From Parahaliea aestuarii (GTDB taxonomy: Bacteria > Pseudomonadota > Gammaproteobacteria > Pseudomonadales > Halieaceae), in the NCBI RefSeq assembly GCF_008064635.1, contig NZ_VRYZ01000001.1:558001-622000 (forward strand): DNA of 64,000 nt. Direction: 5' to 3'. The notes under the pieces are model-generated. The model made no database searches. It was not told the DNA's origin and saw only the letters and a list, made by a program, of their open reading frames with translations. A program made the translations under genes and the position numbers. This document shows, piece by piece, positions 17,401 to 28,530 of this stretch; position 1 is the first letter of the stretch, and every line of letters begins with the position of its first letter.

Positions 17401-18894
17401 ATGACGAAAGAAATCCTGATGGTGGCGGAAGCCGTCTCGAACGAGAAAGGTGTCTCGGAAGACATCATTTTCGAGGCGATTGAGCTGGCACTGGCAACAG
17501 CGACCAAGAAGCGCTACGACGAGGAAGCGGACATTCAAGTCACTATCGATCGCAAAACCGGCGACTACGAGACTATTCGTCGCTGGCTGGTGGTGCCCGA
17601 CGACGAGATGGCCCTGCTGGGTACCCAGTTCACCACTGAGGAAGCTGCCGAGAAAGACCCGAATCTCAAGCCCGGTGATATTTTTGAAGAGCAGGTGGAG
17701 AACGTCGGCTTTGGCCGTATCGCCGCCCAGACCGCCAAGCAGGTTATCGTGCAGCGTGTGCGCGACGCCGAGCGCGCCCAGGTTGTCGAGCAGTACATGG
17801 ATCGCGTTGGTGAACTCGTGGCGGGTACCGTCAAGAAAGTGACTCGTGACAACGTGATTGTGGACCTCGGTAACAACGCCGAGGGGCTGCTGCCCCGCGA
17901 TCAACTGGTGGGCCGTGAGACCTTCCGCGTCAACGACCGCGTGCGCGCCGTGCTGAAGGAAATCAGCACTGAGACCCGCGGTCCGCAGCTTATTCTGAGC
18001 CGGGCCTGTCCGGAGATGCTGATCGAGCTGTTCAAGATCGAGGTGCCGGAAATTTCCGAGGAAGTCATCCAGATCCGCGCTGCGGCCCGCGATCCGGGTT
18101 CCCGCGCCAAAATTGCGGTAAAAACCAATGACCAGCGCATCGACCCGGTGGGCGCCTGCGTTGGTATGCGCGGTTCCCGCGTGCAGGCGGTGTCCAACGA
18201 ACTGGACAACGAGCGCGTGGACATTGTGCTGTGGGATGACAACCCCGCCCAGCTGGTGATCAACGCCATGGCCCCGGCCGAAGTCGAATCCATTGTCATG
18301 GACGAGGACAGCGGCACCATGGATGTAGCGGTGTCCGAGGACAACCTGGCCCAGGCCATCGGCCGCTCCGGCCAGAACGTGCGCCTGGCCAGTGAGCTGA
18401 CCGGCTGGACCATCAACGTGATGAGCACCGAGGAAGCGGCCGAGAAACACGAGGCCGAATCGGGCGAAGTCATCCAGGCGTTTATGGATCAACTGGATAT
18501 CGACGAGGAAGTCGCCGAAATCCTGGTGGAAGAGGGCTTTACCACCCTTGAGGAAGTGGCCTACGTACCGCTGGAAGAAATGGTTGCGGTAGAAGGCTTT
18601 GACGAGGACATTGCCGAGGAATTGCGCGCTCGCGCCAAGGATGCACTGCTGACACAGGCTATCGCATCCGAGGAAGAGCTGGGTGCCAATGAACCTGCCG
18701 AAGATCTGCTGAACATGGATGGCATGGATCGCCACCTGGCCTACATCCTGGCCAGCCGCGAAGTGATCACCATGGAAGATCTGGCGGAGCTCGGTGTGGA
18801 AGACCTGATGGATATCCCGGAAATGACGGAAGAGCGCGCCGGTGAATTGATTATGACCGCCCGCGCACCCTGGTTTGCGGAAGAGGCCGAGTAA
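17401..18894 (+). CDS. nusA: NusA, transcription elongation/termination factor
   Basis: RNA polymerase-binding factor of 497 aa. Domains in order: N-terminal RNAP-binding domain ([20 protein letters not shown]...), S1 (about 130–200, [23 protein letters not shown]), tandem KH domains (about 225–345, with [14 protein letters not shown] and [12 protein letters not shown]), and two acidic C-terminal repeats (about 365–495) of the gammaproteobacterial type. GAGG precedes the ATG at 17401. Confidence 0.98.
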   Translation: MTKEILMVAEAVSNEKGVSEDIIFEAIELALATATKKRYDEEADIQVTIDRKTGDYETIRRWLVVPDDEMALLGTQFTTEEAAEKDPNLKPGDIFEEQVENVGFGRIAAQTAKQVIVQRVRDAERAQVVEQYMDRVGELVAGTVKKVTRDNVIVDLGNNAEGLLPRDQLVGRETFRVNDRVRAVLKEISTETRGPQLILSRACPEMLIELFKIEVPEISEEVIQIRAAARDPGSRAKIAVKTNDQRIDPVGACVGMRGSRVQAVSNELDNERVDIVLWDDNPAQLVINAMAPAEVESIVMDEDSGTMDVAVSEDNLAQAIGRSGQNVRLASELTGWTINVMSTEEAAEKHEAESGEVIQAFMDQLDIDEEVAEILVEEGFTTLEEVAYVPLEEMVAVEGFDEDIAEELRARAKDALLTQAIASEEELGANEPAEDLLNMDGMDRHLAYILASREVITMEDLAELGVEDLMDIPEMTEERAGELIMTARAPWFAEEAE

Positions 18895-18957
18895 GACCAC
18901 AGAGAAAGTGGCACGGCATTGGGCAAACTGGGAAACGGGATTTAAGGAGATTATTGA

Positions 18958-21714
18958 ATGGCGCAGGTGACAGTACAGCAACTCGCAGAAACTGTGAATG
19001 CCTCCGTGGAGCGTCTGCTTACGCAGATGAAGGACGCAGGTCTGCCGCACAAGGCGGCGGACGAGGCGGTTTCCGAAGAGGACAAACAGACACTGCTGAC
19101 CTTCCTGAAGCGCAGCCACGGTGAAGCCACCGATGCACCCAAGCGCATCACGCTGAAACGCAAGACCATCAGCACCCTGCGTTCCAGCAGTTCCCAGGGC
19201 AAGAAGACGGTCAACGTGGAAGTGCGCAAGAAGCGCACCTACGTCAAGCGCGATCCGGAAGAACTCAGGGCAGAGGCGGAAGCCGCTGCGGCGAAGGAAG
19301 CCGAGGAGCTGGCAGCGCGTGAAGCTGCTGCCGCGAAAGAGGCCGCCGAGGCAGAGGCCGAGGCCGCTCCGGCGGAACCGGAACCCGAAGTCGTAGCAGC
19401 CGCCGAGCCGGAAGTGGAAGAAGAGGCAGCTGTCGTCGAAGAAGTTGCACCGGAAGCCGAAGCTGAGCCTGAGCCGCAGCCGTCCGCAGCGGAGCCGGCC
19501 GCACCGAAGCCGGCCGCACCAAAGAAAGAAGACCCGCTGGAACTGGATCCGGAGATCCTGCGCCAGCGTGCGGCCGAGCGGCGCAAGAAGAAAGAAGCAG
19601 AAGAAGCCGAGGCCCGTCGCCGCAACATCGAGGCCAAGAAAGCCGAGGAAGAGCGTCAGAAGACGGAAGCTGCCGCCGCCGCCGAGCGTGAGAAAGAGAA
19701 AGAGGCCAAGCGTCCCAAGCGATTGCACGAGGCGCCCCAGCCCGGTGCTGCCGCTGCGCCAAAGGAAGATCAGCGCCGCAAGTCGGCCGGCAAGGGGCGT
19801 CTCGAGCGCCCGCCGGGTCGTGGCAAGCAGCGTGGACACATGTCGCTGAACAACCTGGATGGCGACGGGTTCGGTCGTCGTCGCGGCGGTCGTCGCAAGC
19901 TCAAGGCCTCGCATGCCGAACACGGCAAGCACGGCTTTGAGCTGCCCACCGAGCGCCAGGTGCGGGAAGTGGAACTGGCCGACATGATCACTGTGCAGGG
20001 GCTGGCCCAGCAGATGAAGGTCAAGGCCGGTGAAGTGATCAAGGAGTTGATGAAGCTCGGCGTCATGGCGACCATCAACCAGATGATTGACCAGGACACC
20101 GCGTCGCTGGTGGTCGAGGAAATGGGCCACTCTGTGAAGCTGATCAGTGCCGATGCGCTGGAGGAAAAACTGGAAGAAACCCTGTCGCTTCACGAGGGTA
20201 CGCCGGAGCCGCGCGCGCCGGTAGTCACCGTAATGGGCCACGTCGACCACGGCAAGACCTCGTTGCTGGATTATATCCGCAAGAGTCACGTCGCCTCCGG
20301 CGAGGCGGGTGGCATTACCCAGCACATCGGTGCCTATCATGTGGAGACCGGCCACGGCATGATCTCCTTCCTGGATACCCCGGGGCACGCGGCCTTTACC
20401 GCGATGCGCGCCCGCGGTGCCAAGAGCACTGACATCGTGATCCTGGTGGTGGCCGCCGACGATGGCGTCATGCCCCAGACCGAGGAGGCGGTGCAACACG
20501 CCAAGGCGGCCGGTGTGCCGCTGATCGTGGCGGTGAACAAGATGGACAAGGAAGGGGCCGATCCCGACCGGGTCAAAAACGAATTGTCCGCCAAGGATGT
20601 GATTTCCGAAGAGTGGGGCGGTGATACCCAGTTCATCAACGTTTCCGCCCATACCGGTGAGGGCATCGATGCGCTGCTGGATGCCGTACTGCTGCAGGCG
20701 GAACTGCTGGAATTGCAGGCGCCCCGCGATGTACCGGCACAGGGGATCGTGATCGAATCCCGCCTGGACAAGGGCCGTGGCTCCGTCGCTTCTCTGCTGG
20801 TTCAGAGCGGCACCCTGCGCCAGGGTGATATTGTGCTGGCCGGCCTGCAGTACGGCCGCGTGCGCGCCATGCTGGACGAGAATGGCAAGCCTGTGAGCGA
20901 AGCCGGCCCCAGTATCCCGGTGGAAATCCTGGGCCTGGATGGCACCCCCGATGCCGGCGACCAGTTCGCCGTGGTGGAAAGCGAGAAGCGCGCCCGGGAA
21001 GTGGCGGACTTCCGCCAGGAGAAGCAGCGCGACAACAAACTGCAGCGCCAGCAGGCGGCGAAACTCGACAACATGTTCGAGAGCATGACCGCCGGCGAGA
21101 AGAAGACCCTCAATGTGGTGGTCAAGGCCGACGTGCGCGGCTCCCTGGAAGCCATCCAGACTTCACTGCTGGATCTGGGCAACGAGGAAGTACAGGTCAA
21201 CATCGTCGCCGGCGGCGTCGGTGGTATCGCCGAGACCGACGTCACCCTGGCCATGACCTCCAACGCGGTGATCTTCGGCTTCAACGTGCGCGCGGATGTT
21301 TCCGCTCGCCGCCTGGTTGAAAGCGAGGGTGTGGATCTGCGTTACTACAACGTGATTTACGACCTGATCGATGATGTCAAGCAGGCCCTGTCCGGCATGC
21401 TGGCACCGGAAATGCGCGAAGAGATTCTCGGCATTGCCGAAGTGCGCGATGTGTTCCGCTCGCCCAAGTTCGGCCTTATCGCCGGCTGTATGGTGATCGA
21501 GGGTACCGTGTACCGCTCGCGCCCGATCCGTGTGCTGCGCGACAACGTGGTGATCTATGAAGGTGAGCTGGAATCCCTGCGTCGCTTCAAGGACGATGCC
21601 GCGGAAGTTCGCAACGGTATGGAGTGTGGTATCGGCGTGAAGAACTACAATGACGTGAAGGTCGGTGACCAGATCGAAGTCTTCGAGGTGAAGGAGATCG
21701 CCCGCTCCCTGTAG
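18958..21714 (+). CDS. infB: Translation initiation factor IF-2
   Basis: GTPase that places fMet-tRNA on the 30S subunit, 918 aa. It has an N-terminal IF2_N module (residues 1–50), a long charged Ala/Glu/Lys linker (about 90–300), a second IF2_N module (about 335–390), then the G domain from about 425 with G1 [10 protein letters not shown]2 ([10 protein letters not shown]), G3 DTPGHAAFT and G4 [10 protein letters not shown]. Domains II–IV follow. The low-complexity linker is typical of gammaproteobacterial IF2. GGAGATTATTGA precedes the ATG. Confidence 0.98.
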   Translation: MAQVTVQQLAETVNASVERLLTQMKDAGLPHKAADEAVSEEDKQTLLTFLKRSHGEATDAPKRITLKRKTISTLRSSSSQGKKTVNVEVRKKRTYVKRDPEELRAEAEAAAAKEAEELAAREAAAAKEAAEAEAEAAPAEPEPEVVAAAEPEVEEEAAVVEEVAPEAEAEPEPQPSAAEPAAPKPAAPKKEDPLELDPEILRQRAAERRKKKEAEEAEARRRNIEAKKAEEERQKTEAAAAAEREKEKEAKRPKRLHEAPQPGAAAAPKEDQRRKSAGKGRLERPPGRGKQRGHMSLNNLDGDGFGRRRGGRRKLKASHAEHGKHGFELPTERQVREVELADMITVQGLAQQMKVKAGEVIKELMKLGVMATINQMIDQDTASLVVEEMGHSVKLISADALEEKLEETLSLHEGTPEPRAPVVTVMGHVDHGKTSLLDYIRKSHVASGEAGGITQHIGAYHVETGHGMISFLDTPGHAAFTAMRARGAKSTDIVILVVAADDGVMPQTEEAVQHAKAAGVPLIVAVNKMDKEGADPDRVKNELSAKDVISEEWGGDTQFINVSAHTGEGIDALLDAVLLQAELLELQAPRDVPAQGIVIESRLDKGRGSVASLLVQSGTLRQGDIVLAGLQYGRVRAMLDENGKPVSEAGPSIPVEILGLDGTPDAGDQFAVVESEKRAREVADFRQEKQRDNKLQRQQAAKLDNMFESMTAGEKKTLNVVVKADVRGSLEAIQTSLLDLGNEEVQVNIVAGGVGGIAETDVTLAMTSNAVIFGFNVRADVSARRLVESEGVDLRYYNVIYDLIDDVKQALSGMLAPEMREEILGIAEVRDVFRSPKFGLIAGCMVIEGTVYRSRPIRVLRDNVVIYEGELESLRRFKDDAAEVRNGMECGIGVKNYNDVKVGDQIEVFEVKEIARSL

Positions 21715-21736
21715 GGCGCGGCGACCTCTGCCGGAC

Positions 21737-22147
21737 ATGGCCAAGGAATACAGTCGAACCCAGCGCGTTGCGGATTATCTGCAGCGCGAACTCGCCGCCC
21801 TGATACAGCGGGAGCTGCGCGATCCGCGGGTGGGCATGGTGAGCATCACCGGTGTCGATGTCAGCCGCGACCTCGGCCACGCCAAGGTGTTTTTTACCCT
21901 GCTGGGTGCTGACTCCAGTGACGACGCAGCCGAAACGGCTGGCGTGCTGAACAAGGCGGCGGGTTTTCTGCGTTCCCAGCTGTCCCGCGACAGCAACATG
22001 CGCATGGTGCCGCAGCTGCGGTTCGTCTTTGACAGCAGCGTCGGCTACGGCCGCAATATGGAAGACCTGATCCGTCGCGCTGCGGATGCCGACCGCGATC
22101 TCGGGCTGCGTGACGACGAGGGCGACGACACCGGAGAGCGGGAGTAG
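21737..22147 (+). CDS. rbfA: RbfA, ribosome-binding factor A
   Basis: Cold-response 30S maturation factor, 136 aa. It has a KH-type fold with the family start [27 protein letters not shown], the strand [11 protein letters not shown] and the motif [23 protein letters not shown]. The acidic C-terminal tail ([13 protein letters not shown]) is a little long. Its stop overlaps the truB GTG by one base. Confidence 0.97.
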   Translation: MAKEYSRTQRVADYLQRELAALIQRELRDPRVGMVSITGVDVSRDLGHAKVFFTLLGADSSDDAAETAGVLNKAAGFLRSQLSRDSNMRMVPQLRFVFDSSVGYGRNMEDLIRRAADADRDLGLRDDEGDDTGERE

Positions 22148-23076
22148 TGGCACGGCGCCGCCGCGGCCGTCCGGTGGACGGCATACTGGTGCTCGACAAA
22201 CCGGGCGGGGCGAGCTCCAACCACGCCCTGCAACAGGCCAAACGCCTGTATTTTGCTGCCAAGGCCGGACACACCGGCAGCCTCGATCCGCTGGCCACCG
22301 GGGTGCTGCCTCTCTGCTTTGGCGAGGCCACCAAGTTTTCCCAGTACCTGCTGGATGCGGACAAGGCCTACGAGAGCACCTTTGTATTGGGTGTTGCCAC
22401 CGCCACCAGCGACGCCGAGGGCGAGGTACTGAAGGAGTCCGACGCATCAGGCATTGACGAGGCGACGGTGCGCGCCGCGCTGGAGGCATTTCGCGGCGAC
22501 ATCGAGCAGGTACCGTCGATGTTTTCAGCCATCAAGCAGGATGGCCAGCCGCTGTACAAACTCGCCCGTCAAGGGCTTGAGGTGGAGCGCAAGGCGCGGC
22601 AGGTGACCGTTCACCGGCTGGAACTGCTGGCCTTCCGCCCGGGTTTGCGGGCGGAGGTGGATATCGCAATGGAGTGCAGCAAGGGCACCTATGTGCGCTC
22701 CATCGCCGAGGATCTTGGCGCCGCGCTGGGCTGTGGTGCTCACGTGAGCGCGCTGCGGCGCACGAAGGCCGGGCCTTTCACGCTGGCGGACGCGGTTACC
22801 CTGTCGACCCTCGAGGCGCTGAAGCAGAACGACAGGCTGGCCGACATGGACCAGCTGCTGTTGCCGGAAGACACCGCCGTGCGCGGTATGCCGCTGGTGC
22901 GGCTGACCGAATCCGGCGGCTTCTACATGCGCCAGGGGCAGCCGGTCCAGGTGCCAAATGCGCCCTGTAATGGTATGGTGCGCGTCGCTCTGGAGACCGG
23001 TGAGTTTCTGGGCGTAGGCGAAATATTGGACGACGGGCGCGTGGCGCCCCGTCGACTGGTAGTCGACCGGCATTAG
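22147..23076 (+). CDS. truB: TruB, tRNA pseudouridine-55 synthase
   Basis: Makes pseudouridine 55 in the T-loop. 309 aa with GTG start sharing a base with the rbfA stop. Motif I ([23 protein letters not shown]), the catalytic Asp47 in [17 protein letters not shown], the KAYEST and CSKGTYVRS segments and a C-terminal PUA-like domain are all present. The adjacent GC-rich hairpin GTCACC/GGTGAC at 23087–23102 lies in the 164-nt leader before rpsO. Confidence 0.97.
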   Translation: MARRRRGRPVDGILVLDKPGGASSNHALQQAKRLYFAAKAGHTGSLDPLATGVLPLCFGEATKFSQYLLDADKAYESTFVLGVATATSDAEGEVLKESDASGIDEATVRAALEAFRGDIEQVPSMFSAIKQDGQPLYKLARQGLEVERKARQVTVHRLELLAFRPGLRAEVDIAMECSKGTYVRSIAEDLGAALGCGAHVSALRRTKAGPFTLADAVTLSTLEALKQNDRLADMDQLLLPEDTAVRGMPLVRLTESGGFYMRQGQPVQVPNAPCNGMVRVALETGEFLGVGEILDDGRVAPRRLVVDRH

Positions 23077-23240
23077 CCGGCCGGCCGTCACCGGGAGGTG
23101 ACACAGGCATATCACCGCCGCCCTGAGTCGGCAGTGATGCAAACCGGAGATGTCTGTAAATCTGCACGGACAGTCTCTTTTCATGAACGCGCAGCGGTGT
23201 GAATGTCGCTGCCACGGCAGATTCAAATGAGGAAATAGCA

Positions 23241-23510
23241 ATGGCTTTAAACGCTGAAAAGAAAGCAGAAATCGTCAAAGAGTACCAGGTAGCTGAAGGC
23301 GACACCGGTTCCCCCGAAGTACAGATCGCGCTGCTGACTGCAAATATCGAGCAGCTCCGGGACCACTTCGCCGAGCACAAGCAGGATCACCATTCCCGTC
23401 GCGGCCTGATCCGCATGGTGAACCAGCGCCGCAAACTGCTGGACTACCTGAAGCGGAAAGATGTGAACCGCTACGCCGACCTGATCAAACGTCTGGGTCT
23501 GCGTCGATAA
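23241..23510 (+). CDS. rpsO: 30S ribosomal protein S15
   Basis: Primary-binding 16S rRNA protein, 89 aa, the normal length, with the family signature segments [39 protein letters not shown] and RLGLRR. GAGGAAATAGCA precedes the ATG at 23241. The 164-nt leader may carry an S15 autoregulatory fold; the only clear hairpin I see is at 23087–23102, too far from the start to be the E. coli-type pseudoknot. Confidence 0.98.
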   Translation: MALNAEKKAEIVKEYQVAEGDTGSPEVQIALLTANIEQLRDHFAEHKQDHHSRRGLIRMVNQRRKLLDYLKRKDVNRYADLIKRLGLRR

Positions 23511-23522
23511 GCTGCACCATAG

Positions 23523-23543
23523 ACCGGGGCTGAATGCCCCGGT
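23523..23543 (+). terminator. rpsO–pnp intergenic hairpin
   Basis: Perfect 8-bp stem ACCGGGGC (23523–23530) / GCCCCGGT (23536–23543), loop TGAAT, followed by a weak T-rich stretch. It occupies the place of the rpsO terminator/RNase III site that governs pnp autoregulation in E. coli. Partial read-through into pnp is expected. Confidence 0.65.
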
Positions 23544-23570
23544 TGTCATGTTAAGAATTGGAGAATTAAT

Positions 23571-25700
23571 GTGAATCCAGTAACTAAAACCTTCCAGTAC
23601 GGTGGTCAGACCGTCACCCTGGAAACCGGCCGTATCGCCCGTCAGGCGACTGGTGCGGTTCTGGTGACCGTCGAGAACACCACCGTGCTGGTCACCGTGG
23701 TGGCAGAGAAAACCGCCAAGGAAAACCAGCCCTTCTTCCCGCTGTCCGTACACTACCAGGAGAAAACCTACTCCGTCGGCAAGATCCCCGGCGGCTTCTT
23801 CAAGCGTGAAGCCCGGCCCAGCGAGAAAGAAACCCTGACGTCGCGCCTTATCGATCGCCCGATCCGCCCGCTGTTCGCCGACGGTTTCATGAACGAAGTG
23901 CAGGTCGTCTGCACCGTGATGTCCGCCGACAAGCACATCGACCCGGACATTCCCGCCATGATCGGCACCTCTGCCGCTCTGGCCATTTCCGGCTGCCCCT
24001 TCAATGGTCCTATCGGCGCCGCGCGCGTCGGCTTTAATGAAGCCCAGGGCTACATGCTGAACCCCACCTATGACCAGCTGAAAGAGAGCAAGCTGGACAT
24101 GGTCGTTGCCGGCACCACTGACGCGGTACTGATGGTTGAGTCCCAGGCTGACCAGCTGTCCGAAGACCAGATGCTGGGCGCGGTACTGTACGCTCACCAG
24201 GAAATGCAGGCTGTTATCCAGGCAGTGAAAGAACTGGCCGCCGAAGCCGGCAAGCCGCGCTGGGACTGGCAGGCACCCGCTGTCGACCAGGATCTGCTGG
24301 CTGCCGTTGAAGGCCAGGTCAAGGCCGACCTCGGTGAAGCCTACCGCATCACTGAAAAAGCCCAGCGCTATGACCGCGTGGGTGAAATCCGCGAAGCCTG
24401 CGTTGCCGCGCTGGCGGTGGAAGGTGGCCCCTCAGCCGATGCCGTCAAGGACATGTTCAAGAAGGTCGAGAAAGACCTGGTGCGCAAGCGCATCATCGCC
24501 GGTGAGCCGCGTATCGACGGTCGCGATAACCGCACCGTTCGCGCCATCGCGTGTGAAGTTGACCTGCTGGCCAAGGTTCACGGCTCTGCCCTGTTCACCC
24601 GTGGTGAAACCCAGGCCATCGGTGCCGTGACGCTGGGCTCCACCCGCGACGCACAGATCATCGATGCCCTGGAAGGCGAGCGCCGCGATCCCTTCATGCT
24701 GCACTACAACTTCCCTCCCTACTCTGTGGGCGAAGCGGGCCGTATCGGTTTCACCGGTCGCCGCGAAGTCGGCCACGGCCGCCTGGCCCGCCGCGGCCTG
24801 GCCGCGGTGCTGCCCCGTGAGGACGAGTTCCCCTACACCGTGCGTGTGGTATCCGAGATCACCGAGTCCAACGGCTCCAGCTCCATGGCATCCGTCTGTG
24901 TCGGCTCCCTGGCCCTGATGGCCGCTGGTGTACCCCTGAAGGCGCCGGTTGCCGGTATCGCCATGGGCCTGGTCAAGGAAGGCAACAACTTTGCCGTGCT
25001 GACCGATATCCTGGGTGATGAAGATCACCTCGGCGACATGGACTTCAAAGTCGCCGGTACCGCCGAAGGCGTGACCGCCCTGCAGATGGACATCAAGATC
25101 GAGGGCATCAACGAGCAGATCATGGAGATCGCCCTGCAACAGGCACTGCAGGCCCGCCTGCACATCCTGGGCCAGATGAATGCCGTACTGCCCGCCGCCC
25201 GCGAAGTCACCTCCGACAACGCGCCGAGCATGATCACGCTGAAGGTCGATTCCGACAAGATCCGCGACATCATCGGCAAGGGTGGCGCGACCATTCGCTC
25301 CATCACTGAAGCGTCCGGCGCGACGGTCGACATTGATGACGACGGCACTGTGCGTGTGTTCGGCCAGGACAAGACTGCCCGCGACAAGGCGGTTGAGCTG
25401 ATCGAAGAGATCACCGCGGAAGCGGAAGTGGGTGCGGTCTATGTGGGCAAGGTTGCCCGCATTGTTGATTTCGGTGCATTCGTAAACATTCTGCCCGGCA
25501 AAGATGGCCTGGTGCACATTTCCCAGATCGCCAATGAGCGAGTTGAGAACGTGACCGACCACCTGAGCGAAGGCCAGGAAGTTCGCGTGAAGGTTCTGGA
25601 TGTGGATCAGCGCGGTCGTATCAAGCTGTCCATCAAGGAACTGCTGGAAGATGAGGCTCCGGCCGAGGAAGCACAGGAACAGGAATCTGCTGATTCCTGA
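23571..25700 (+). CDS. pnp: Polynucleotide phosphorylase
   Basis: 3'–5' phosphorolytic exoribonuclease, 709 aa, GTG start after TTGGAGAATTAAT. Two RNase PH domains (about 10–145 and 325–460, the second with [16 protein letters not shown] and [14 protein letters not shown]), a helical linker, KH domain (about 555–615, [17 protein letters not shown]) and S1 domain (about 620–690, [22 protein letters not shown]). The acidic tail is typical. Last gene of the nus operon. Confidence 0.98.
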   Translation: MNPVTKTFQYGGQTVTLETGRIARQATGAVLVTVENTTVLVTVVAEKTAKENQPFFPLSVHYQEKTYSVGKIPGGFFKREARPSEKETLTSRLIDRPIRPLFADGFMNEVQVVCTVMSADKHIDPDIPAMIGTSAALAISGCPFNGPIGAARVGFNEAQGYMLNPTYDQLKESKLDMVVAGTTDAVLMVESQADQLSEDQMLGAVLYAHQEMQAVIQAVKELAAEAGKPRWDWQAPAVDQDLLAAVEGQVKADLGEAYRITEKAQRYDRVGEIREACVAALAVEGGPSADAVKDMFKKVEKDLVRKRIIAGEPRIDGRDNRTVRAIACEVDLLAKVHGSALFTRGETQAIGAVTLGSTRDAQIIDALEGERRDPFMLHYNFPPYSVGEAGRIGFTGRREVGHGRLARRGLAAVLPREDEFPYTVRVVSEITESNGSSSMASVCVGSLALMAAGVPLKAPVAGIAMGLVKEGNNFAVLTDILGDEDHLGDMDFKVAGTAEGVTALQMDIKIEGINEQIMEIALQQALQARLHILGQMNAVLPAAREVTSDNAPSMITLKVDSDKIRDIIGKGGATIRSITEASGATVDIDDDGTVRVFGQDKTARDKAVELIEEITAEAEVGAVYVGKVARIVDFGAFVNILPGKDGLVHISQIANERVENVTDHLSEGQEVRVKVLDVDQRGRIKLSIKELLEDEAPAEEAQEQESADS

Positions 25701-25724
25701 TCCGGTCACCCCGGTCGTTTATTC

Positions 25725-25758
25725 AGGGGCGCTCCCGCAAGGGTGCGCCCCTTTTTTT
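25725..25758 (+). terminator. Strong intrinsic terminator of the nusA–pnp operon
   Basis: Stem AGGGGCGC (25725–25732) / GCGCCCCT (25745–25752) followed by a run of seven T. Lies 24 nt after the pnp stop and closes the operon that began at 16618. Confidence 0.93.
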
Positions 25759-25846
25759 CGCCTGCGTAGCAGGGTGGTTCTGGTGCATGTCCCTGAATCG
25801 CCTTTTTGGCGCGAAGTTTTTCGGAGCTTCGTAGCTCGGCGTCACA

Positions 25847-25942
25847 GGAATGGGACGGGCCTCGGGACACGCCGTAAATACGTCCATGTAGGCTCGACGG
25901 CAGCATCCATGCTGCCGACGGTCCCTCACCCCGCCCCATACC
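25847..25942 (+). repeat. Structured intergenic repeat, copy A (+), degenerate arms
   Basis: Contains the 19-mer AATACGTCCATGTAGGCTC (25877–25895) shared by all four copies in the window, then an inner hairpin (25898–25917, CGGCAGCAT/ATGCTGCCG) and ACGGTCCC. The flanking 22-nt arms (25847–25868, 25921–25942) are complementary at 16 of 22 positions, so this looks like a decayed copy of the long-armed hairpin seen intact in C and D. Confidence 0.8.
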
Positions 25943-26174
25943 TGAGACACCTAGTGTTGCCGCGCCAAACTGCCGGAGCTACTGGCAGCGTTCCAATGGT
26001 CAATGTGAAAGTAGGTAGGCCGGAGGGGCAGGCTCTCCATGCCTCATAGGGTCGCTGTATGCCCCTGGGGCTCAGACGCTTTCTGCACCTTGGAACAACG
26101 TTCACGGCGCAACGGCTTCGATAGGGTCGGTATTGTGCCCATGTTGTAGCTCTCGGCGATGTAGGTGTCGTGGA

Positions 26175-26266
26175 GCCGGAGTGGGGTGAGGGACCCTCGG
26201 CAGCATGGATGCTGACGAGGAGCCTACATGGATGTATTTACGGCGAGTCCCGCACCCCACTCCGGC
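26175..26266 (-). repeat. Structured intergenic repeat, copy B (−)
   Basis: Minus-strand copy of the family. The shared 19-mer lies at 26220–26238, inner hairpin CAGCATGGATGCTG at 26201–26214. The outer arms 26175–26194 and 26247–26266 are complementary at 19 of 20 positions, and their sequence is unlike the arms of the other copies. The conserved outer word CGGCACCGGCCTACGAAGTCG follows at about 26271. Confidence 0.85.
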
Positions 26267-26363
26267 TGTGCGGCACCGGCCTACGAAGTCGAATAAGTTG
26301 ACCGCAACTAACACGCCCCGTACTGTACCGCCAACTTTCCAAGCCACCCGGAGTGCCAACGCC

Positions 26364-26999
26364 ATGAAAAAAATCGCCGCCACCTTGTGCCTGCTCGCCG
26401 CCCCCGCGATCGCCACCGCCGACGTTCTCGCCTTCAAAGCCGGCGCTGCCGCCTGGATGGCCGACGGCAGCGCTCCCGGCTTCGATGCCGGTGAAGAGCA
26501 GCAACTGTCCCTGACCGCCGCCTTCGAGCACCCCATCCCCATCATCCCCAACATCAAAGTCCGCTACTGGGATTACGCTGAGAAAGACGGCGCCGCGCCA
26601 CTCGAGTTGAGTACGCTGGACGCCATCCTCTACTACGAAATTCTCGACAACCCCGCCATCGATCTCGATCTCGGGGTCAGCGCCACCAATTTCCAGGACG
26701 GGCGTGCGCCGGGGCGGCGCTCATTTGAGGGCTGGGTACCGCAGCTCTATGGCACTGTGCGCGTGCCGCTGGTGGGTACCGGCTTCGGGGTTTACGGTGA
26801 AGCCACTGCAACCAACTGGGATGACACCAGTGCCTACGATGTCGAAGCCGGCCTCGACTACACCCTGGATATGCCGGTGCTGGATCTGTCTTTCCGCCTG
26901 GGCTATCGCCAAGTGGAAAACGATTTCGATGATTTTGACGATTACGACGGTAAACTGGAGTTCAGCGGCTGGAGTCTCGGCGTACTGATCGATCTGTAA
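26364..26999 (+). CDS. Outer-membrane beta-barrel protein (TIGR04219/YfaZ-like)
   Basis: A 211-aa protein with an N-terminal Sec signal (MKKIAATLCLLAAPAIATAD). About eight amphipathic strands follow, with aromatic girdles, regular alternation and a final strand LEFSGWSLGVLIDL ending in a hydrophobic residue. The segment pattern (LAFKAGAAAWMADG... IPNIKVRYWDYAEKD... LDAILYYEILDN) matches the small outer-membrane protein family TIGR04219 as I remember it. Function unknown. Start is the ATG at 26364; upstream frame runs into repeat B. Confidence 0.85.
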   Translation: MKKIAATLCLLAAPAIATADVLAFKAGAAAWMADGSAPGFDAGEEQQLSLTAAFEHPIPIIPNIKVRYWDYAEKDGAAPLELSTLDAILYYEILDNPAIDLDLGVSATNFQDGRAPGRRSFEGWVPQLYGTVRVPLVGTGFGVYGEATATNWDDTSAYDVEAGLDYTLDMPVLDLSFRLGYRQVENDFDDFDDYDGKLEFSGWSLGVLIDL

Positions 27000-27008
27000 A
27001 GTCTGCTA

Positions 27009-27422
27009 TCAGCGCGGGGCTTCCATCGGTGCGGAGCCCGCGCGTTGGCGCAGCCAGTTGATGGCGCGGAGGATGCCGGGGGTGAGCGCCAGTTTGCGCT
27101 CGAGGCGGTATTTGCCGGGAAAGTTCATCAGCATCAGCCCCACCAGAATGGTAACGACGCCCTGGCCGGGGGTGAACAGCAACAGAATGCCCAGCGCCAG
27201 GAGCATCAACCCAACGACGTTCTTCAGGATAACCAGCAGCAGGCTGAGGGGCGGGTAGGGCGTCATGTCGCGCCAGGAGCGGCGGGATTCGGCGTTGAAG
27301 TAGTCGACCGGCAGTCGCGACAGCGCCAGTGGCATGACGACCACAGTGCCTATCAGCATCAGCAGTGAGATTCCGGCGACCCAGGCCAGCAGCGTCTCGG
27401 CGTGTTGCGTTACAAAATCCAT
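27009..27422 (-). CDS. Small membrane protein (PGPGW-like)
   Basis: A 137-aa protein with a signal-anchor-like helix (residues 10–33) and a hydrophobic pair around 65–105, ending in a basic tail. The segment LLFTPGQGVVTILVGLMLMNFPGKYRLERKL resembles the PGPGW transmembrane family, with PGQG instead of PGPG. It lies 68 nt downstream of panC and points the same way. Function unknown. Confidence 0.8.
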   Translation of the reverse strand: MDFVTQHAETLLAWVAGISLLMLIGTVVVMPLALSRLPVDYFNAESRRSWRDMTPYPPLSLLLVILKNVVGLMLLALGILLLFTPGQGVVTILVGLMLMNFPGKYRLERKLALTPGILRAINWLRQRAGSAPMEAPR

Positions 27423-27490
27423 GTGTACTTGCGACCGCCAGTTGTAGCGCAGGTTCCGCTGCCGGGCTTATCGCCCGCATTGATTGCCTC

Positions 27491-28375
27491 TTACTGTGTA
27501 GCCAGCATGCCCCAGTCGGAGGCAGGGTTAACGGCGAGGCGCACGTTGTCTATCAAACGGGTACTGCCCAGCCGGGCCGCTGCCAGGATGGCGATCTCTT
27601 CAGTGCTCTCATCCACTGCACGCAGGGTACGGGCGTCGCGAATGGCGAAGTAGTCCGGTTCGAAGCCGGCCTGCAGCAATTGCATGCGCGCGTGGGATTC
27701 CAGTTGCAGGAAGTTGTCGAAGCCGCAGGCAATGGCTTCGCGGCAGCCCGTCAGCACCTCGTGGATAGTGGGGGCAATGCGGCGCTGCTCGCTGTTCAGG
27801 TAACCGTTGCGGGAGCTCTTGGCCAGGCCGTCGGCATCGCGCGCCGTCGCCACACCTTCGATCTGGATGGGCATGCAGAGATCGCTGACCATCTTGCGGA
27901 TGATGGACAGTTGCTGGAAGTCCTTCTCGCCAAACACCGCCACATCGGGCTGTACCATATTGAACAGCTTGTTGACGATGGTGGATACGCCGTTGAAATG
28001 GCCGGGGCGGCTGCTGCCACAGAGGGTTTCGGAGAGGTCGGGAACCTGTACCTGGGTGTGCTTGTGCATGCCCTCGGGGTAGATTTCCTCGACGGTGGGG
28101 GCATACAGCACCTGAACGCCCTCACTGAACAGTTTTTCCTTGTCCGCGGCCAGGGTGCGGGGGTAGGCGTCCAGGTCCTCGTTGGCCCCGAACTGCAGGG
28201 GATTGACGAAGATACTGACCACTACGATATCGCAGAGCGATCGGGCCCGGCGCACCAGGTCCAGATGACCTTCGTGCAGATTGCCCATGGTGGGTACGAA
28301 AGCGATGGATTGGCCCTGGCAGCGGAATTCGCCGAGGGCGGAACGCAGGCTTGCGGCCGTTGTGTAAGTTCGCAT
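27491..28375 (-). CDS. panC: Pantothenate synthetase
   Basis: ATP-dependent ligation of pantoate to beta-alanine, the last step of pantothenate synthesis. It has the HIGH-type motif PTMGNLHEGHLDLV, the substrate loop FVNPLQFGANEDLDAYPRT, FGEKDFQQL and the KMSKS-like AKSSRNGYL. Start MRTYTTAASLRSAL at 28375 (294 aa) is preferred: GAGGG lies 11 nt upstream, whereas ATG 28384 is only 2 nt from it. It is separated from panB by about 260 nt containing a terminator. Confidence 0.96.
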   Translation of the reverse strand: MRTYTTAASLRSALGEFRCQGQSIAFVPTMGNLHEGHLDLVRRARSLCDIVVVSIFVNPLQFGANEDLDAYPRTLAADKEKLFSEGVQVLYAPTVEEIYPEGMHKHTQVQVPDLSETLCGSSRPGHFNGVSTIVNKLFNMVQPDVAVFGEKDFQQLSIIRKMVSDLCMPIQIEGVATARDADGLAKSSRNGYLNSEQRRIAPTIHEVLTGCREAIACGFDNFLQLESHARMQLLQAGFEPDYFAIRDARTLRAVDESTEEIAILAAARLGSTRLIDNVRLAVNPASDWGMLATQ

Positions 28376-28530
28376 ATCTGCCATATCCCTCTATGTGGAA
28401 TGGGCGACGCTAAACCGATCGTCGGAGTGGTTACAGACCTGCCCTTGCGGCGGCAGGGGGTGAGGCAGTATGCACAAAGATAATGTTACGGGCAACGGAA
28501 TTTCATGAAAAATTCACGCTCCGGTGTTAC

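Larger units (their letters stand above)
25759..26363. other. Gene-free intergenic stretch holding repeat pair A/B
   Basis: 605 nt between the pnp terminator and the outer-membrane protein gene. It contains repeat copy A (+) and copy B (−) in inverted order, with about 230 nt between them. Apparent short reading frames here run through the palindromes and have no family match; I treat them as non-coding. No tRNA, sRNA-like promoter/terminator pair or IS end was seen. Confidence 0.7.

Noticed and set aside
17356-20652. A 1098-codon open frame on the minus strand opposite nusA and infB
   Set aside because: It lies wholly opposite strongly supported nusA/infB, has low-complexity His/Leu/Gly composition and no ribosome site; high GC makes such antisense frames common.
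23087-23102. Hairpin GTCACC/GGTGAC after truB as an S15 autoregulatory pseudoknot
   Set aside because: It lies about 140 nt before the rpsO start, too far for the known E. coli mechanism.
25600-26300. Short hypothetical frames through the repeat region after pnp
   Set aside because: They read through terminator and palindromic repeats, and their peptides (e.g. TWMYLRRVPHPT) are translations of the shared repeat core.
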